From contig NZ_JAIERS010000017.1 in NCBI RefSeq assembly GCF_019746665.1, positions 1 through 64,000 on the forward strand: DNA of 64,000 bases, in the 5' to 3' direction. This DNA is from Sphingomonas sp. (GTDB lineage Bacteria; Pseudomonadota; Alphaproteobacteria; Sphingomonadales; Sphingomonadaceae). Both the position numbers and the translations under genes were made by a program. The notes beneath the pieces are model-generated. The model was not told the DNA's origin. It did not search any database and saw only the letters and a list, made by a program, of their open reading frames with translations. Of this stretch, positions 34,949 through 44,036 are shown in pieces. Numbering within the stretch: position 1 is the stretch's first letter; every line of letters begins with the position of its first letter.

Positions 34949-36475
34949 ATGTCGTCCACCATCGAACAGCTGGAAGCCAAACGCGCCGCCGCGCGGCTCG
35001 GCGGCGGGCAGAAGCGCATCGACGCGCAGCACGCCAAGGGCAAGCTCACCGCGCGTGAGCGGCTGGAGGTGCTGCTCGATGCCGGCTCGTTCGAGGAGCT
35101 CGATATGTATGTCGAGCATAATTGCACCGATTTCGGGATGCCCGAGCAGGTGATCCCTGGTGACGGCGTCGTCACTGGATCGGGCACGATCAACGGCCGG
35201 CTGGTGTTCGTGTTCAGCCAGGATTTCACCGTGTTCGGCGGTTCGCTCTCGGAACGGCACGCACAGAAAATCTGCAAGATCATGGACATGGCGATGAAAG
35301 TCGGCGCGCCGGTGATCGGGCTGAACGATTCGGGCGGCGCCCGCATCCAGGAGGGTGTGGCCTCGCTCGGTGGCTATGCCGAGGTGTTCCAGCGCAACGT
35401 GCTCGCCTCGGGCGTGGTGCCGCAGCTCTCGCTGATCCTGGGGCCGTGCGCAGGCGGCGCGGTCTATTCGCCGGCGATGACCGACTTCATCTTCATGGTG
35501 AAGGACTCGAGCTACATGTTCGTCACCGGCCCCGACGTGGTGAAAACGGTGACCAACGAGGTCGTCACCCAGGAGGAACTGGGCGGCGCGGTGACGCATA
35601 CGACCAAGTCGGGCGTAGCCGATGTCGCGTTCGACAACGACATCGAAGCTTTGCTCGCCGCGCGCGATTTCTTCGACTTCTTGCCGCTGTCCAACCGCGA
35701 GGAGGTGCCCGAGCGGCCGAGCGCCGACCCTTGGGACCGGATTGAGGACAGCCTCGACACTTTGGTGCCGGCGAGCGCCAACCAACCCTACGACATGCAC
35801 GAGCTGATCCGCAAAGTGCTGGACGAGGGCGATTTCTTCGAGCTGCAGCCGGCGCATGCGGGCAATATCCTGATCGGGTTCGGCCGGATCGAGGGGCGCA
35901 CGGTGGGGGTCGTCGCCAATCAGCCGATGGTGCTCGCGGGCTGTCTCGACATCAATGCGTCCAAGAAAGCCGGGCGCTTCGTGCGCTTCTGCGACGCGTT
36001 CGATATTCCGATCGTCACCTTCGTCGACGTGCCGGGCTTCCTGCCGGGGACGGCGCAGGAGCATTCGGGGATCATCAAGCACGGTGCCAAGCTGCTGTTC
36101 GCCTATGCCGAGGCGACGGTGCCCAAGATCACGGTGATCACCCGCAAGGCCTATGGTGGGGCCTATGACGTGATGGCTTCCAAGCACTTACGCGGCGACC
36201 TTAACTATGCCTGGCCGACCGCCGAGATCGCGGTGATGGGCGCGAAGGGCGCGGTCGAGATCATCTTCCGTGGCAAGACACCCGAGGAAATCGGTGAGAA
36301 AACCGCCGAATATGAGGCGCGCTTTGCTAATCCATTCGTGGCGGCCAGCAAGGGCTTCATCGACGAGGTGATCATGCCGCACTCGACGCGGCGACGGATC
36401 GCGCTGGGCCTACGCAAGCTAAGGGGCAAGGCGCTGGAGAACCCGTGGAAGAAGCATGATAACATTCCGCTGTAG
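34949..36475 (+). CDS. pccB: Propionyl-CoA carboxylase beta (carboxyltransferase) subunit
   Basis: 508 residues with two crotonase-fold halves. [20 protein letters not shown] and [19 protein letters not shown] in the N-half, and [20 protein letters not shown] and [16 protein letters not shown] in the C-half, are diagnostic of acyl-CoA carboxyltransferases. It moves CO2 from biotin to propionyl-CoA, giving methylmalonyl-CoA. ATG 34949 follows AAGGAG; the frame is open to 34808. First gene of an operon with mce, mcm and pccA, which identifies propionyl-CoA as the main substrate. Confidence 0.95.
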   Translation: MSSTIEQLEAKRAAARLGGGQKRIDAQHAKGKLTARERLEVLLDAGSFEELDMYVEHNCTDFGMPEQVIPGDGVVTGSGTINGRLVFVFSQDFTVFGGSLSERHAQKICKIMDMAMKVGAPVIGLNDSGGARIQEGVASLGGYAEVFQRNVLASGVVPQLSLILGPCAGGAVYSPAMTDFIFMVKDSSYMFVTGPDVVKTVTNEVVTQEELGGAVTHTTKSGVADVAFDNDIEALLAARDFFDFLPLSNREEVPERPSADPWDRIEDSLDTLVPASANQPYDMHELIRKVLDEGDFFELQPAHAGNILIGFGRIEGRTVGVVANQPMVLAGCLDINASKKAGRFVRFCDAFDIPIVTFVDVPGFLPGTAQEHSGIIKHGAKLLFAYAEATVPKITVITRKAYGGAYDVMASKHLRGDLNYAWPTAEIAVMGAKGAVEIIFRGKTPEEIGEKTAEYEARFANPFVAASKGFIDEVIMPHSTRRRIALGLRKLRGKALENPWKKHDNIPL

Positions 36476-36502
36476 AGCGCGTTGTCACGGGGCGCTGCAA
36501 AG

Positions 36503-36521
36503 CTTATAATGTCATTATAAG
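36503..36521. promoter_or_regulatory. Perfect 19-base palindrome over the ribosome site of the RHH gene
   Basis: CTTATAATGTCATTATAAG is a perfect palindrome with 9-bp arms around a central T. Its last three bases are part of the AAGGAG ribosome site (36519-36524) of the ribbon-helix-helix gene at 36531. It is a likely operator for that protein and would also allow an mRNA hairpin to mask translation. It stands out as AT-rich in a GC-rich operon and may mark an internal promoter. Confidence 0.75.
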
Positions 36522-36530
36522 GAGCAGCCG

Positions 36531-36818
36531 ATGCAGACCGAACGGGTGACCTTCCTGACGAGCCCCGATCACAAGGCGGCGCTCGATGCGTTCGCGCGGG
36601 CGAGCGGCATTTCGGTCGGCCATATGCTTCGCGAGGCGTCGAGCCAATATATGGCTGAAGCCCCGCTGGGCGACGAGGCTGACCTTGCGCTGCTGATCGC
36701 CGAACTCAACGACGCTGTGCCGCAGATGCGCGCTGATATTCGCGCGGCGGTGGCTGCGATCGAAATGGCGAATGCCCGGGTCGACGCCCTTCTCGCGGCA
36801 GATAAGCCGGCCTCGTGA
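36531..36818 (+). CDS. Ribbon-helix-helix-like regulator inside the propionate operon
   Basis: 95 residues. ERVTFLTSPDHKAALDAFAR followed by ASGISVGHMLREASSQYM is the beta-strand plus two helices of a ribbon-helix-helix DNA-binding domain. The C-terminal half (about 50-90) is a helical Ala-rich stretch suited to oligomerisation. It is preceded by a perfect 19-base palindrome and followed by a coiled-coil protein overlapping by 4 bases (GTGA). Position between pccB and mce suggests it regulates the downstream part of the operon. Antitoxin function is an alternative but no toxin adjoins. Confidence 0.75.
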   Translation: MQTERVTFLTSPDHKAALDAFARASGISVGHMLREASSQYMAEAPLGDEADLALLIAELNDAVPQMRADIRAAVAAIEMANARVDALLAADKPAS

Positions 36819-37033
36819 GCGGTCTTGGTGACGCCCTCAAGGCGGTACAAACGGTGCTGCTGTTGAGGGAAGAGGTGAGGCTGCTCAAGGAAGCCTCGCA
36901 AGCGCAGAGCGCCCGGCTGACCCAGCTAGCCGAGGCTCATGCGTCGCTGCGCGACAGAGTGTCGCGGCTCGAAGGCTTTATCGAAGGCGCCGCCGCTGCC
37001 GCGCGCGCCCAGCAGCCAAGGATCGAAGGATGA
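36815..37033 (+). CDS. Small coiled-coil protein
   Basis: 72 residues, almost all helical heptads (LLLREEVRLLKEASQAQSAR and LAEAHASLRDRVSRLEGFIE), so a coiled coil of about 50 residues is expected. The start is GTG at 36815, overlapping the RHH stop codon; the gene's own stop overlaps the mce ATG by 4 bases. No membrane segment and no domain recognised. The tight coupling with the RHH protein suggests the two work together, perhaps as a complex. Confidence 0.75.
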   Translation: MSGLGDALKAVQTVLLLREEVRLLKEASQAQSARLTQLAEAHASLRDRVSRLEGFIEGAAAAARAQQPRIEG

Positions 37034-37470
37034 AACTCGGCCGCCTCAACCATATCGGCGTTGCGACGCCCTCGATCGCGGGCAGCATTGCCTTCTACCG
37101 CGACGTGATGGGCGCGACGCACATCCGCGAACCCTTCGACCTGCCCGAGCAAGGCGTGAAAGTCTGCTTCATCGACACTCCCGCCGCCGATGGCGCGGCG
37201 ACCGGCACGCAGATCGAGCTGATCGAGCCGCTCCCCGGCAACACCTCGATCGCAGCTTTCCTCGAAAAAAACCCGCAAGGCGGGCAGCATCACCTCTGTT
37301 ACGAAGTGCCCGATATTTACGCGGCCAAGGCGTGGTTCGAAGGGCAGGGCAAGCGCGTGCTCGGCGAACCGCGACTCGGCGCGCATGGCACGCCGATCTT
37401 CTTCGTCCATCCGCGGGATATGGGGGGCGTGCTCACCGAGATCATGGAAACCCCCAAGGCCGGGCATTGA
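37030..37470 (+). CDS. mce: Methylmalonyl-CoA epimerase
   Basis: 146 residues, a glyoxalase/VOC-fold protein. LGRLNHIGVATPSIAGSIAF has the first metal His, TQIELIEPLPGNTSIAAFL the metal Glu, QHHLCYEVPDIYAA the next His, and a late FVHPRDMGGVLTEI the final Glu, as in MCE. It interconverts (2S)- and (2R)-methylmalonyl-CoA between PCC and mutase. Coupled by 4 bases to the gene upstream. Confidence 0.94.
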   Translation: MKLGRLNHIGVATPSIAGSIAFYRDVMGATHIREPFDLPEQGVKVCFIDTPAADGAATGTQIELIEPLPGNTSIAAFLEKNPQGGQHHLCYEVPDIYAAKAWFEGQGKRVLGEPRLGAHGTPIFFVHPRDMGGVLTEIMETPKAGH

Positions 37471-37580
37471 TTTCCGTAGCGTCGAGCACTGCCATACCCA
37501 ATATTCTAAACAAGGCCATGAATGTTGCTTGAAAGCCAATTTCAGCGCATACTCTCAGCCGTAACGACAGGAGCGGGTGG

Positions 37581-38366
37581 ATGACGTTCGAGACGATCCG
37601 GGCCGAGCGGCAGGGCGATGTACTGGTGGTCACGCTGAACCGGCCGGAGCGCCTGAACGCAGCCCCACCGGCGATGTTCGCGGAGATCGGCGCCGCGCTC
37701 GACGCGCGCGAGGGGGCGCGGGCGGTGCTGATCACTGGCGAGGGCCGCGCCTTCTGCTCCGGAGCTGACCTTGCGGGCCGCGACCAAGCGGCGAGCCAGA
37801 GTCCGGCCAAGCGCGCGGGCGACGCGCTGCGCTCGGGCTATAATCCGCTGATGCTCAAGCTCGCGCGGCTGCCGGTGCCGATCGTCTCCGCGGTGAACGG
37901 CGCGGCGGCGGGCATTGGCTGCAGCCTGGCACTTGCCGCCGACTTCTGCGTGGCGGGCGAGAGTGGCTATTTTCTGCAGGCGTTCGTCAATATCGGTCTC
38001 GTCCCCGATGGCGGCGCCTCGTGGATGCTCGCGCGGCTGGTCGGCAAGGCGCGCGCGACCGAGATGATGCTGCTCGGCGAGCGGATCTACGGCCCGCGCG
38101 CTGCCGACTGGGGGCTGATCCACAAATGCGTGCCTGATGCTGAGTTGATGCCCACGGCTATGGCGCTTGCCGAGCGGCTGGCGGCAGGGCCGACGGTCGC
38201 GCTCGGGCTGATGCGTCAGGGCTTGGCGGCCGCTTTGGAAAGCGATTACGCCAGCGCGCTCGACGGCGAGGCCGAGCGGCAGATGCAGGCTGGCGCGACC
38301 GCCGACGCGGTGGAGGGAGCGGTCGCGTTCCTCCAGAAGCGCAAGCCGGCGTTCAAGGGGGCTTGA
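37581..38366 (+). CDS. Enoyl-CoA hydratase/isomerase (PaaG-like)
   Basis: 261 residues of the crotonase family. [15 protein letters not shown] and [16 protein letters not shown] form the oxyanion hole; [19 protein letters not shown] resembles PaaG-type isomerases, where an Asp replaces one of the two hydratase glutamates. AGGAG at 37569-37573 supports ATG 37581. It lies in the propionate operon, 110 bases after mce. Its substrate is not clear; a ring-opened or odd-chain enoyl-CoA would deliver propionyl-CoA precursors. Confidence 0.88.
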   Translation: MTFETIRAERQGDVLVVTLNRPERLNAAPPAMFAEIGAALDAREGARAVLITGEGRAFCSGADLAGRDQAASQSPAKRAGDALRSGYNPLMLKLARLPVPIVSAVNGAAAGIGCSLALAADFCVAGESGYFLQAFVNIGLVPDGGASWMLARLVGKARATEMMLLGERIYGPRAADWGLIHKCVPDAELMPTAMALAERLAAGPTVALGLMRQGLAAALESDYASALDGEAERQMQAGATADAVEGAVAFLQKRKPAFKGA

Positions 38367-38418
38367 GCCGCCCCCAACCCGCTTCCCTTTGCCGCCAAAG
38401 CCGTTAGGGAAGCGGCGC

Positions 38419-40596
38419 ATGAGCACGCCGGATCACCCCAAGCGCGCCGATTGGGAAGCGCTCGCCGCCCGCGAGGTGAAGGGCGCCCCGCTCGGCTGGA
38501 CCAGCCCCGAAGGCATTGCCGTCAAGCCGCTCTACACCACCGAGGACGCGGGCGATCCCGGCCTGCCGGGCTTTGCGCCCTTCACCCGCGGCGTGCGCGC
38601 GACAATGTATGCCGGGCGGCCCTGGACGATCCGCCAATATGCGGGCTTTTCCACCGCCGAGGCGTCGAACGCCTTCTACCGCCGCAATCTGGCCGCCGGG
38701 CAAAAGGGCCTGAGCGTCGCCTTCGATCTGGCGACACATCGCGGCTATGACAGCGATCACCCGCGCGTTGTCGGCGATGTCGGCAAAGCGGGGGTGGCGA
38801 TCGACACCGTCGAGGATATGAAAATCCTGTTCGACGGGATTCCGCTCGATCAGATGTCGGTCTCGATGACGATGAACGGCGCGGTGATCCCGGTGCTCGC
38901 CTTCTTCATCGTCGCCGCCGAGGAGCAGGGCGTGCCGCAGGCCAAGCTCGACGGCACGATCCAGAACGACATTCTGAAGGAGTTCATGGTCCGCAACACT
39001 TATATCTATCCGCCTGAACCTTCGATGCGGATCGTCGCGGACATTATCGAATATACCTCTGCCCATATGCCCAAGTTCAATTCGATCTCGATCTCGGGCT
39101 ATCACATGCATGAGGCCGGGGCGACGGCGGTGCAGGAACTCGCTTTCACGATCGCTGATGGCCGCGAATATGTGCAGCGGGCGATGGCGCGTGGGCTGGA
39201 TATCGATGCTTTTGCCGGGCGCCTGTCGTTCTTCTTCGGCATCGGCATGAATTTCTTCATGGAAGTCGCCAAGCTGCGCGCGGCGCGCACGCTCTGGTGG
39301 CGGGTGATGGACGGGCTGGGCGCCAAGGATGAGCGCTCCAAGATGCTGCGCACCCATTGCCAGACCTCGGGCGTGTCGCTGCAAGAGCAGGACCCGTATA
39401 ACAATGTGATCCGCACCACGCTGGAGGCGTTGGCGGCGGTGCTGGGGGGCACCCAGTCGCTCCACACCAATGCGCTCGACGAGGCGATTGCGCTCCCCAC
39501 CGATTTTTCGGCGCGGATCGCGCGCAATACGCAGATCGTGCTCGCCGAGGAAACCGGGATCACCAAGGTCGTCGATCCCCTGGGCGGCAGCTATTATGTC
39601 GAGGCGCTGACCGAGGCGCTGGTGAGCCGCGCCTGGGCGCTGATCGAGCGGATCGAGGCCGAGGGCGGGATGGCGCGCGCGGTCGACGCCGGCTGGCCCA
39701 AGGCGATGATCGAAGAAGCCGCCGCCGCCAAGGCCGCGCGGATCGATCGCGGCGAGGAAGTGATTGTCGGCGTCAACAAATACCGTCCTGCGGAGGACGC
39801 ACCGATCGACATTCTCGACGTTGATAACCACGCGGTGCGCGAAGCGCAGATCGCGCGGATCAAGGCGGTGAAGGCGGCGCGCGATGAGGCACGGTGCCTG
39901 GCGGCGCTGGAAGCGCTGCGCGCCGGCGCGCGACTAGCTCCATCCCCTTCAGGGGAGGAGGCTATGTCGAACCTCCTCGGCCTTGCGATCGAGGCGGCTC
40001 GCGCGCGCGCGACGCTGGGCGAGATCAGCGCCGCGCTGGAGGATGTGTTCGGCCGCCACGCCACCCGCCCGACGCCGGTGAGCGGCATCTATGGCGGTGC
40101 TTATGGCGATGATGCGCGCTGGGCCGCGCTCACCGATGGCGTCGCCGCCACCGAGCGCCGGCTGGGGCACAAGCCGCGGATGCTCGTCGCCAAAATGGGG
40201 CAGGACGGGCATGATCGCGGCGCCAATTTGGTGAGCAGCATGTTCGGCGATCTGGGGTTCGAGGTGGTCGCCGGCCCCTTGTTCCAGACGCCCGCCGAAG
40301 CCGCGGCGCTGGCGATCGAACGGCAGGTCGATGTCGTCGGCGCCTCGTCGCTCGCCGCTGGGCACAAGACGCTGATCCCCGAATTGATCGCCGAACTTGC
40401 CGCTGCCGGGCGCGCCGATATCAAGGTAGTCGCGGGCGGCGTGATCCCGCCGCAGGACTATGAGTTTCTGCGCGACGCCGGGGTACAAGCGATCTTCGGC
40501 CCCGGCACCAATCTGATCCACGCGGCGGGCGAAGTGCTGCGGCTGCTTGGCCACAACATGCCGCCGGTCGAGGCGGTGGAGGACATTTCCGCATGA
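38419..40596 (+). CDS. scpA: Methylmalonyl-CoA mutase
   Basis: 725 residues, the single-chain homodimer type. The N-terminal TIM barrel carries [20 protein letters not shown] and [15 protein letters not shown], and [20 protein letters not shown] of the substrate domain. The B12 domain (about 585-725) has [20 protein letters not shown] with the lower-axial His598. It converts (R)-methylmalonyl-CoA to succinyl-CoA. Between the domains, L506-S517 is encoded by a REP-like palindrome (see the repeat at 39941). ATG 38419 chosen; the frame is open to 38389. bioB overlaps its stop by 4 bases. Confidence 0.95.
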   Translation: MSTPDHPKRADWEALAAREVKGAPLGWTSPEGIAVKPLYTTEDAGDPGLPGFAPFTRGVRATMYAGRPWTIRQYAGFSTAEASNAFYRRNLAAGQKGLSVAFDLATHRGYDSDHPRVVGDVGKAGVAIDTVEDMKILFDGIPLDQMSVSMTMNGAVIPVLAFFIVAAEEQGVPQAKLDGTIQNDILKEFMVRNTYIYPPEPSMRIVADIIEYTSAHMPKFNSISISGYHMHEAGATAVQELAFTIADGREYVQRAMARGLDIDAFAGRLSFFFGIGMNFFMEVAKLRAARTLWWRVMDGLGAKDERSKMLRTHCQTSGVSLQEQDPYNNVIRTTLEALAAVLGGTQSLHTNALDEAIALPTDFSARIARNTQIVLAEETGITKVVDPLGGSYYVEALTEALVSRAWALIERIEAEGGMARAVDAGWPKAMIEEAAAAKAARIDRGEEVIVGVNKYRPAEDAPIDILDVDNHAVREAQIARIKAVKAARDEARCLAALEALRAGARLAPSPSGEEAMSNLLGLAIEAARARATLGEISAALEDVFGRHATRPTPVSGIYGGAYGDDARWAALTDGVAATERRLGHKPRMLVAKMGQDGHDRGANLVSSMFGDLGFEVVAGPLFQTPAEAAALAIERQVDVVGASSLAAGHKTLIPELIAELAAAGRADIKVVAGGVIPPQDYEFLRDAGVQAIFGPGTNLIHAAGEVLRLLGHNMPPVEAVEDISA
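39941..39961. repeat. REP-like palindrome in frame inside methylmalonyl-CoA mutase
   Basis: The core CCCCTTCAGGGG with flanking GGAGG matches the REP-like units elsewhere in this window, such as the one near 18998. It is read in frame as about PSPSGEEA in the linker between the substrate and B12 domains, with no stop or frame change. Confidence 0.7.
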
Positions 40597-41639
40597 CTGC
40601 CATCGACACCCTGTCGCCCGCGATCGCGCCTGCTGCGCCGTCTGCCGGTATCCGCACCGATTGGACCCGCGCCGAGATCGCCGCACTGTTCGACCTGCCC
40701 TTCACCGAGCTCGTCTTCCGCGCGGCGGAAGTCCACCGCGCACATCACGCAGCCGGCGAGGTGCAGCTCTGCCGGCTGCTCTCGATTAAGACCGGCGGCT
40801 GCCCGGAGGATTGCGGTTATTGCAGCCAGTCCGCGCATCACGACACCGGCCTGAAGGCCGAAAAGCTGATGGAAGTGGAAGCCGTGCTCGCCCGTGCGCG
40901 TGAGGCGAAAGCGGCGGGCTCGCAGCGCTTCTGCATGGGGGCGGCGTGGCGCAACCCCAAGGACCGCGATATCGACGCGTTGTGCGCGATGGTCGAAGGC
41001 GTGAAGGCGCTGGGCCTGGAAACCTGCATGACGCTCGGTATGCTGAGCGGCGATCAGGCGCAGCGGCTGAAAGCGGCTGGGCTCGATTATTACAACCATA
41101 ATCTCGATACCTCGCCCGAACATTATGGCGATATCGTCTCAACCCGGACTTATGAGGACCGGCTGGAGACGCTCGCCCATGTCCGCGCCGCCGGCATGGC
41201 GGTATGCTGCGGCGGTATCGTCAACATCGGCGACACCCGCGAGGACCGGGTGGGGCTGATCCACGCGCTCGCCACGTTGCCGCGCCACCCGGAGAGCGTG
41301 CCGATCAACGATCTGATGCCGGTGCCGGGCACGCCGCTGGGCGACATGCTCGCCGAAACCCCGCTCGCCAAGGTGGACGAGATTGAGTTCGTCCGCATGA
41401 TCGCGGTCGCCCGCATCACCATGCCGATGAGCATGGTGCGCCTCTCCGCCGGCCGCGAGCATATGAGCGATGCGACCCAGGCTTTGTGCTTCCTCGCGGG
41501 CGCGAACTCGATCTTCACCGGCGACACGCTGCTCACCACCGCCAACCCCGGCGACAATAAGGACGCAGCGCTCTTCGCCAAGCTGGGACTGAAAGCGATG
41601 GAAGGTGAAGAGCCGATGCGGGTGATGGCAGCGGCGTGA
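40593..41639 (+). CDS. bioB: Biotin synthase
   Basis: 348 residues. The radical-SAM motif [19 protein letters not shown] binds the [4Fe-4S] cluster; [29 protein letters not shown] and [10 protein letters not shown] are BioB signatures that hold the auxiliary cluster and dethiobiotin; the Arg in [10 protein letters not shown] completes it. It inserts sulfur into dethiobiotin. Its place inside the propionyl-CoA carboxylase operon ties biotin supply to a biotin enzyme. Coupled to mcm by a 4-base overlap; no other bio genes are in the window. Confidence 0.96.
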   Translation: MTAIDTLSPAIAPAAPSAGIRTDWTRAEIAALFDLPFTELVFRAAEVHRAHHAAGEVQLCRLLSIKTGGCPEDCGYCSQSAHHDTGLKAEKLMEVEAVLARAREAKAAGSQRFCMGAAWRNPKDRDIDALCAMVEGVKALGLETCMTLGMLSGDQAQRLKAAGLDYYNHNLDTSPEHYGDIVSTRTYEDRLETLAHVRAAGMAVCCGGIVNIGDTREDRVGLIHALATLPRHPESVPINDLMPVPGTPLGDMLAETPLAKVDEIEFVRMIAVARITMPMSMVRLSAGREHMSDATQALCFLAGANSIFTGDTLLTTANPGDNKDAALFAKLGLKAMEGEEPMRVMAAA

Positions 41640-41830
41640 AGCTCGTCCGGACTTGGCTGCTCTTTTGGTTGGGTGCCGCAGTCGTCGCGGTCGCGTCATG
41701 TTTGACGAGCAACTCTGCCGGACCGACAGGCACACCAACCGATATCAAGCCGGCGCATGAAGTGCTTGCGGGCGGCGCTGCTGTCTATCTTCTTGGGCTA
41801 ATTCAATTTCGTCGTCGAAAGAGGGGCTAA
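41636..41830 (+). CDS. Small membrane protein in propionate operon
   Basis: 64 residues. One strong membrane segment at the N-terminus (about 7-22, [15 protein letters not shown]), which could also be a lipoprotein signal with lipobox VASC, and a second hydrophobic stretch (about 45-58, [15 protein letters not shown]) ending in RRRKRG. Starts with GTG overlapping the bioB stop; its own stop (TAA) overlaps the pccA ATG (TAATG). The overlaps on both sides argue it is a real gene. Function unknown. Confidence 0.65.
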   Translation: MKLVRTWLLFWLGAAVVAVASCLTSNSAGPTGTPTDIKPAHEVLAGGAAVYLLGLIQFRRRKRG

Positions 41831-43887
41831 TGTTCACCAAAATCCTCATCGCCAATCGCGGCGAAATCGCCTGTCGGGTGATCCGCACCGCGCGACGGAT
41901 GGGCATCAAGACGGTCGCCGTTTACTCCGACGCCGATGCGCGCAGCCCGCATGTGCTGCTGGCGGACGAGGCGGTGCGGCTGGGGCCGGCGCCCGCGAGC
42001 GAAAGCTATCTGAAGGCCGAGCTGATCCTGCTCGCCGCCAAGGAGACGGGCGCCGATTGCATCCACCCCGGCTATGGCTTCCTCTCCGAGCGTGAGAGCT
42101 TCGCCAAGGCGTGCGCCGAGGCCGGGATCGCCTTTGTCGGCCCGCCGCCGAACGCGATCGCGGCGATGGGCGACAAGATCGAATCGAAGAAGCTCGCCAA
42201 GGCGGCGGGGGTGAATGTCGTCCCCGGCTATCTGGGTGAGATCGCCGATACCGAGGAAGCGGTGCGGATCGCCGCCGAGATCGGCTTTCCGGTGATGATG
42301 AAGGCGAGCGCGGGCGGCGGCGGCAAGGGGATGCGGCTCGCCTATAGCGAGAAAGATGTCCGCGAGGGGTTCGAGGCGACCAAGCGCGAAGGGCTCGCCA
42401 GCTTCGGCGATGACCGGGTGTTCATCGAGAAATTCATCGAACAGCCGCGCCATATCGAAATCCAGGTGCTGGGCGATCAGCACGGCAACATCGTCTATCT
42501 CGGCGAGCGCGAATGTTCGGTCCAGCGGCGCCACCAGAAGGTGGTCGAGGAAGCGCCGTCGCCATTCGTGACGCCCGAGATGCGCCGGGCGATGGGCGAT
42601 CAAGCGGTCGCTCTCGCCCGGGCGGTGGGCTATTACAGTGCGGGCACGGTCGAGCTGATCGTCTCGGGCGCCGACACTAGCGGGCAGGGCTTTTACTTTC
42701 TGGAGATGAACACGCGTCTGCAAGTGGAACATCCGGTCACCGAGGCGGTGACGGGGCTCGATCTGGTCGAGCAGATGATCCGCGTGGCGGCGGGCGAGAA
42801 GCTGGGCTTCACCCAGAAGGACGTGCGGCTGAACGGCTGGGCAATCGAGAACCGGGTGTACGCCGAAGACCCGTATCGTGGGTTCTTGCCGAGCATCGGC
42901 CGGCTGGTGCGTTACGGCGCGCCTGAGCAGAACGCGCCAGACTATCCCGAGGAGCCATTCGTTGCCGCGTCGTCTGCCGCAGATGGCGCCTATGTCCGCG
43001 TCGATGACGGTGTTGCAGAGGGCGGCGAAGTCAGCCGCTTTTATGATCCGATGATCGCCAAGCTGATCACGTGGGCGCCGACGCGCGAGCAAGCGATCGA
43101 CGCGCAGATCGCCGCTATCGACGAATTCGAGATCGATGGGCCGGGCCATAATCTCGATTTCCTCTCAGCGCTGATGCAGCATCCGCGCTTCCGCGAAGGC
43201 CAGTTGACCACGGGCTTCATCGCCGAGGAATATCCGGACGGCTTTCACGGCGCCCCCGCGAGCGCTGGGCTCACCCGCGCACTCGCCGCGATCGCTGCCT
43301 TCGTTGCGACCGCCGAGGCCGACCGCGCGCGGCGGATCGATGGGCAGCTCGGCAAGCGGCTGCTCCCGCCCGCGGATTGGGTGGTACGGATTGCCGGTGC
43401 CGATCACGCGGTTGAACTTGCCGAGGACGAGATCGCGGTCGATGGCACGCTGCTCGACATGGACGTGGCTTACACCCCGGGTGACCGCTTGATAGAGGCG
43501 ACGCTCTACGCCGAGGATGGCGAGACACCCGCCGAGCGGCTGGTGGTGAAGCTTGCTCGCGTACGCGCAGGTTATAAACTTACGACGCGGGGTGCCAGCC
43601 ATGTCGCGCGGGTGCTGCCGGCGCACGTCGCGCCCTATGCCGAGCATCTAATCGAGAAAGTGCCGCCCGATCTCAGCCGCTTTCTGCTTTGCCCGATGCC
43701 GGGGCTGCTCACCCAGCTGCATGTGAAGCCCGGTGACCGGGTCGAGATCGGTCAGCCGCTCGCCGTGGTCGAGGCGATGAAGATGGAAAACATCCTGCGG
43801 GCCGAAAAGGCAGGGCAAGTAAAGGCGCTGCAGGCGCAACCCGGGGACAGTTTGGCGGTCGACGCAGTCATCTTGGAGATTGAGTGA
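41830..43887 (+). CDS. pccA: Propionyl-CoA carboxylase alpha subunit (biotin carboxylase + BCCP)
   Basis: 685 residues. Biotin carboxylase (about 1-450): KILIANRGEIACRVIRTARR, the ATP loop ASAGGGGKGMRLA, ERECSVQRRHQKVVEEAPSP and EMNTRLQVEHPVTE. A BT-type middle domain (about 500-600) binds the beta subunit. The BCCP domain ends the protein with EAMKMEN, biotin on K651. It carboxylates biotin and passes the carboxyl to PccB. Last gene of the operon; PccB opens it nearly 7 kb upstream. Propionyl-CoA specificity is from context. Confidence 0.95.
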   Translation: MFTKILIANRGEIACRVIRTARRMGIKTVAVYSDADARSPHVLLADEAVRLGPAPASESYLKAELILLAAKETGADCIHPGYGFLSERESFAKACAEAGIAFVGPPPNAIAAMGDKIESKKLAKAAGVNVVPGYLGEIADTEEAVRIAAEIGFPVMMKASAGGGGKGMRLAYSEKDVREGFEATKREGLASFGDDRVFIEKFIEQPRHIEIQVLGDQHGNIVYLGERECSVQRRHQKVVEEAPSPFVTPEMRRAMGDQAVALARAVGYYSAGTVELIVSGADTSGQGFYFLEMNTRLQVEHPVTEAVTGLDLVEQMIRVAAGEKLGFTQKDVRLNGWAIENRVYAEDPYRGFLPSIGRLVRYGAPEQNAPDYPEEPFVAASSAADGAYVRVDDGVAEGGEVSRFYDPMIAKLITWAPTREQAIDAQIAAIDEFEIDGPGHNLDFLSALMQHPRFREGQLTTGFIAEEYPDGFHGAPASAGLTRALAAIAAFVATAEADRARRIDGQLGKRLLPPADWVVRIAGADHAVELAEDEIAVDGTLLDMDVAYTPGDRLIEATLYAEDGETPAERLVVKLARVRAGYKLTTRGASHVARVLPAHVAPYAEHLIEKVPPDLSRFLLCPMPGLLTQLHVKPGDRVEIGQPLAVVEAMKMENILRAEKAGQVKALQAQPGDSLAVDAVILEIE

Positions 43888-43982
43888 TTGTCCGCCGCTG
43901 TCAGCCGTGAAAGCTGTGGATAATCGTTACTGGCATGAAAAATTGCGCCTTTCGCGGCGATCGTAACGCTTTATAGCCTCCC

Positions 43983-44011
43983 TCGAACAAGTCGCGACAA
44001 ATCGCGACAAG
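43983..44011. promoter_or_regulatory. Three tandem ~10-base repeats before efflux operon
   Basis: TCGAACAAG, TCGCGACAAA and TCGCGACAAG follow one another, the last two being nearly perfect copies one helical turn apart. They end 25 bases before the ATG of the outer-membrane factor, which puts them on one face of the helix in the promoter or leader region. A response-regulator-type site is a guess. Confidence 0.5.
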
Positions 44012-44036
44012 AACGGGGTTGCGGGGAGCGTATTGC

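Noticed and set aside
36531..37033. RHH and coiled-coil pair as a toxin-antitoxin system
   Set aside because: The second protein has no toxin features, and both genes are embedded in a metabolic operon with overlaps on the downstream side.
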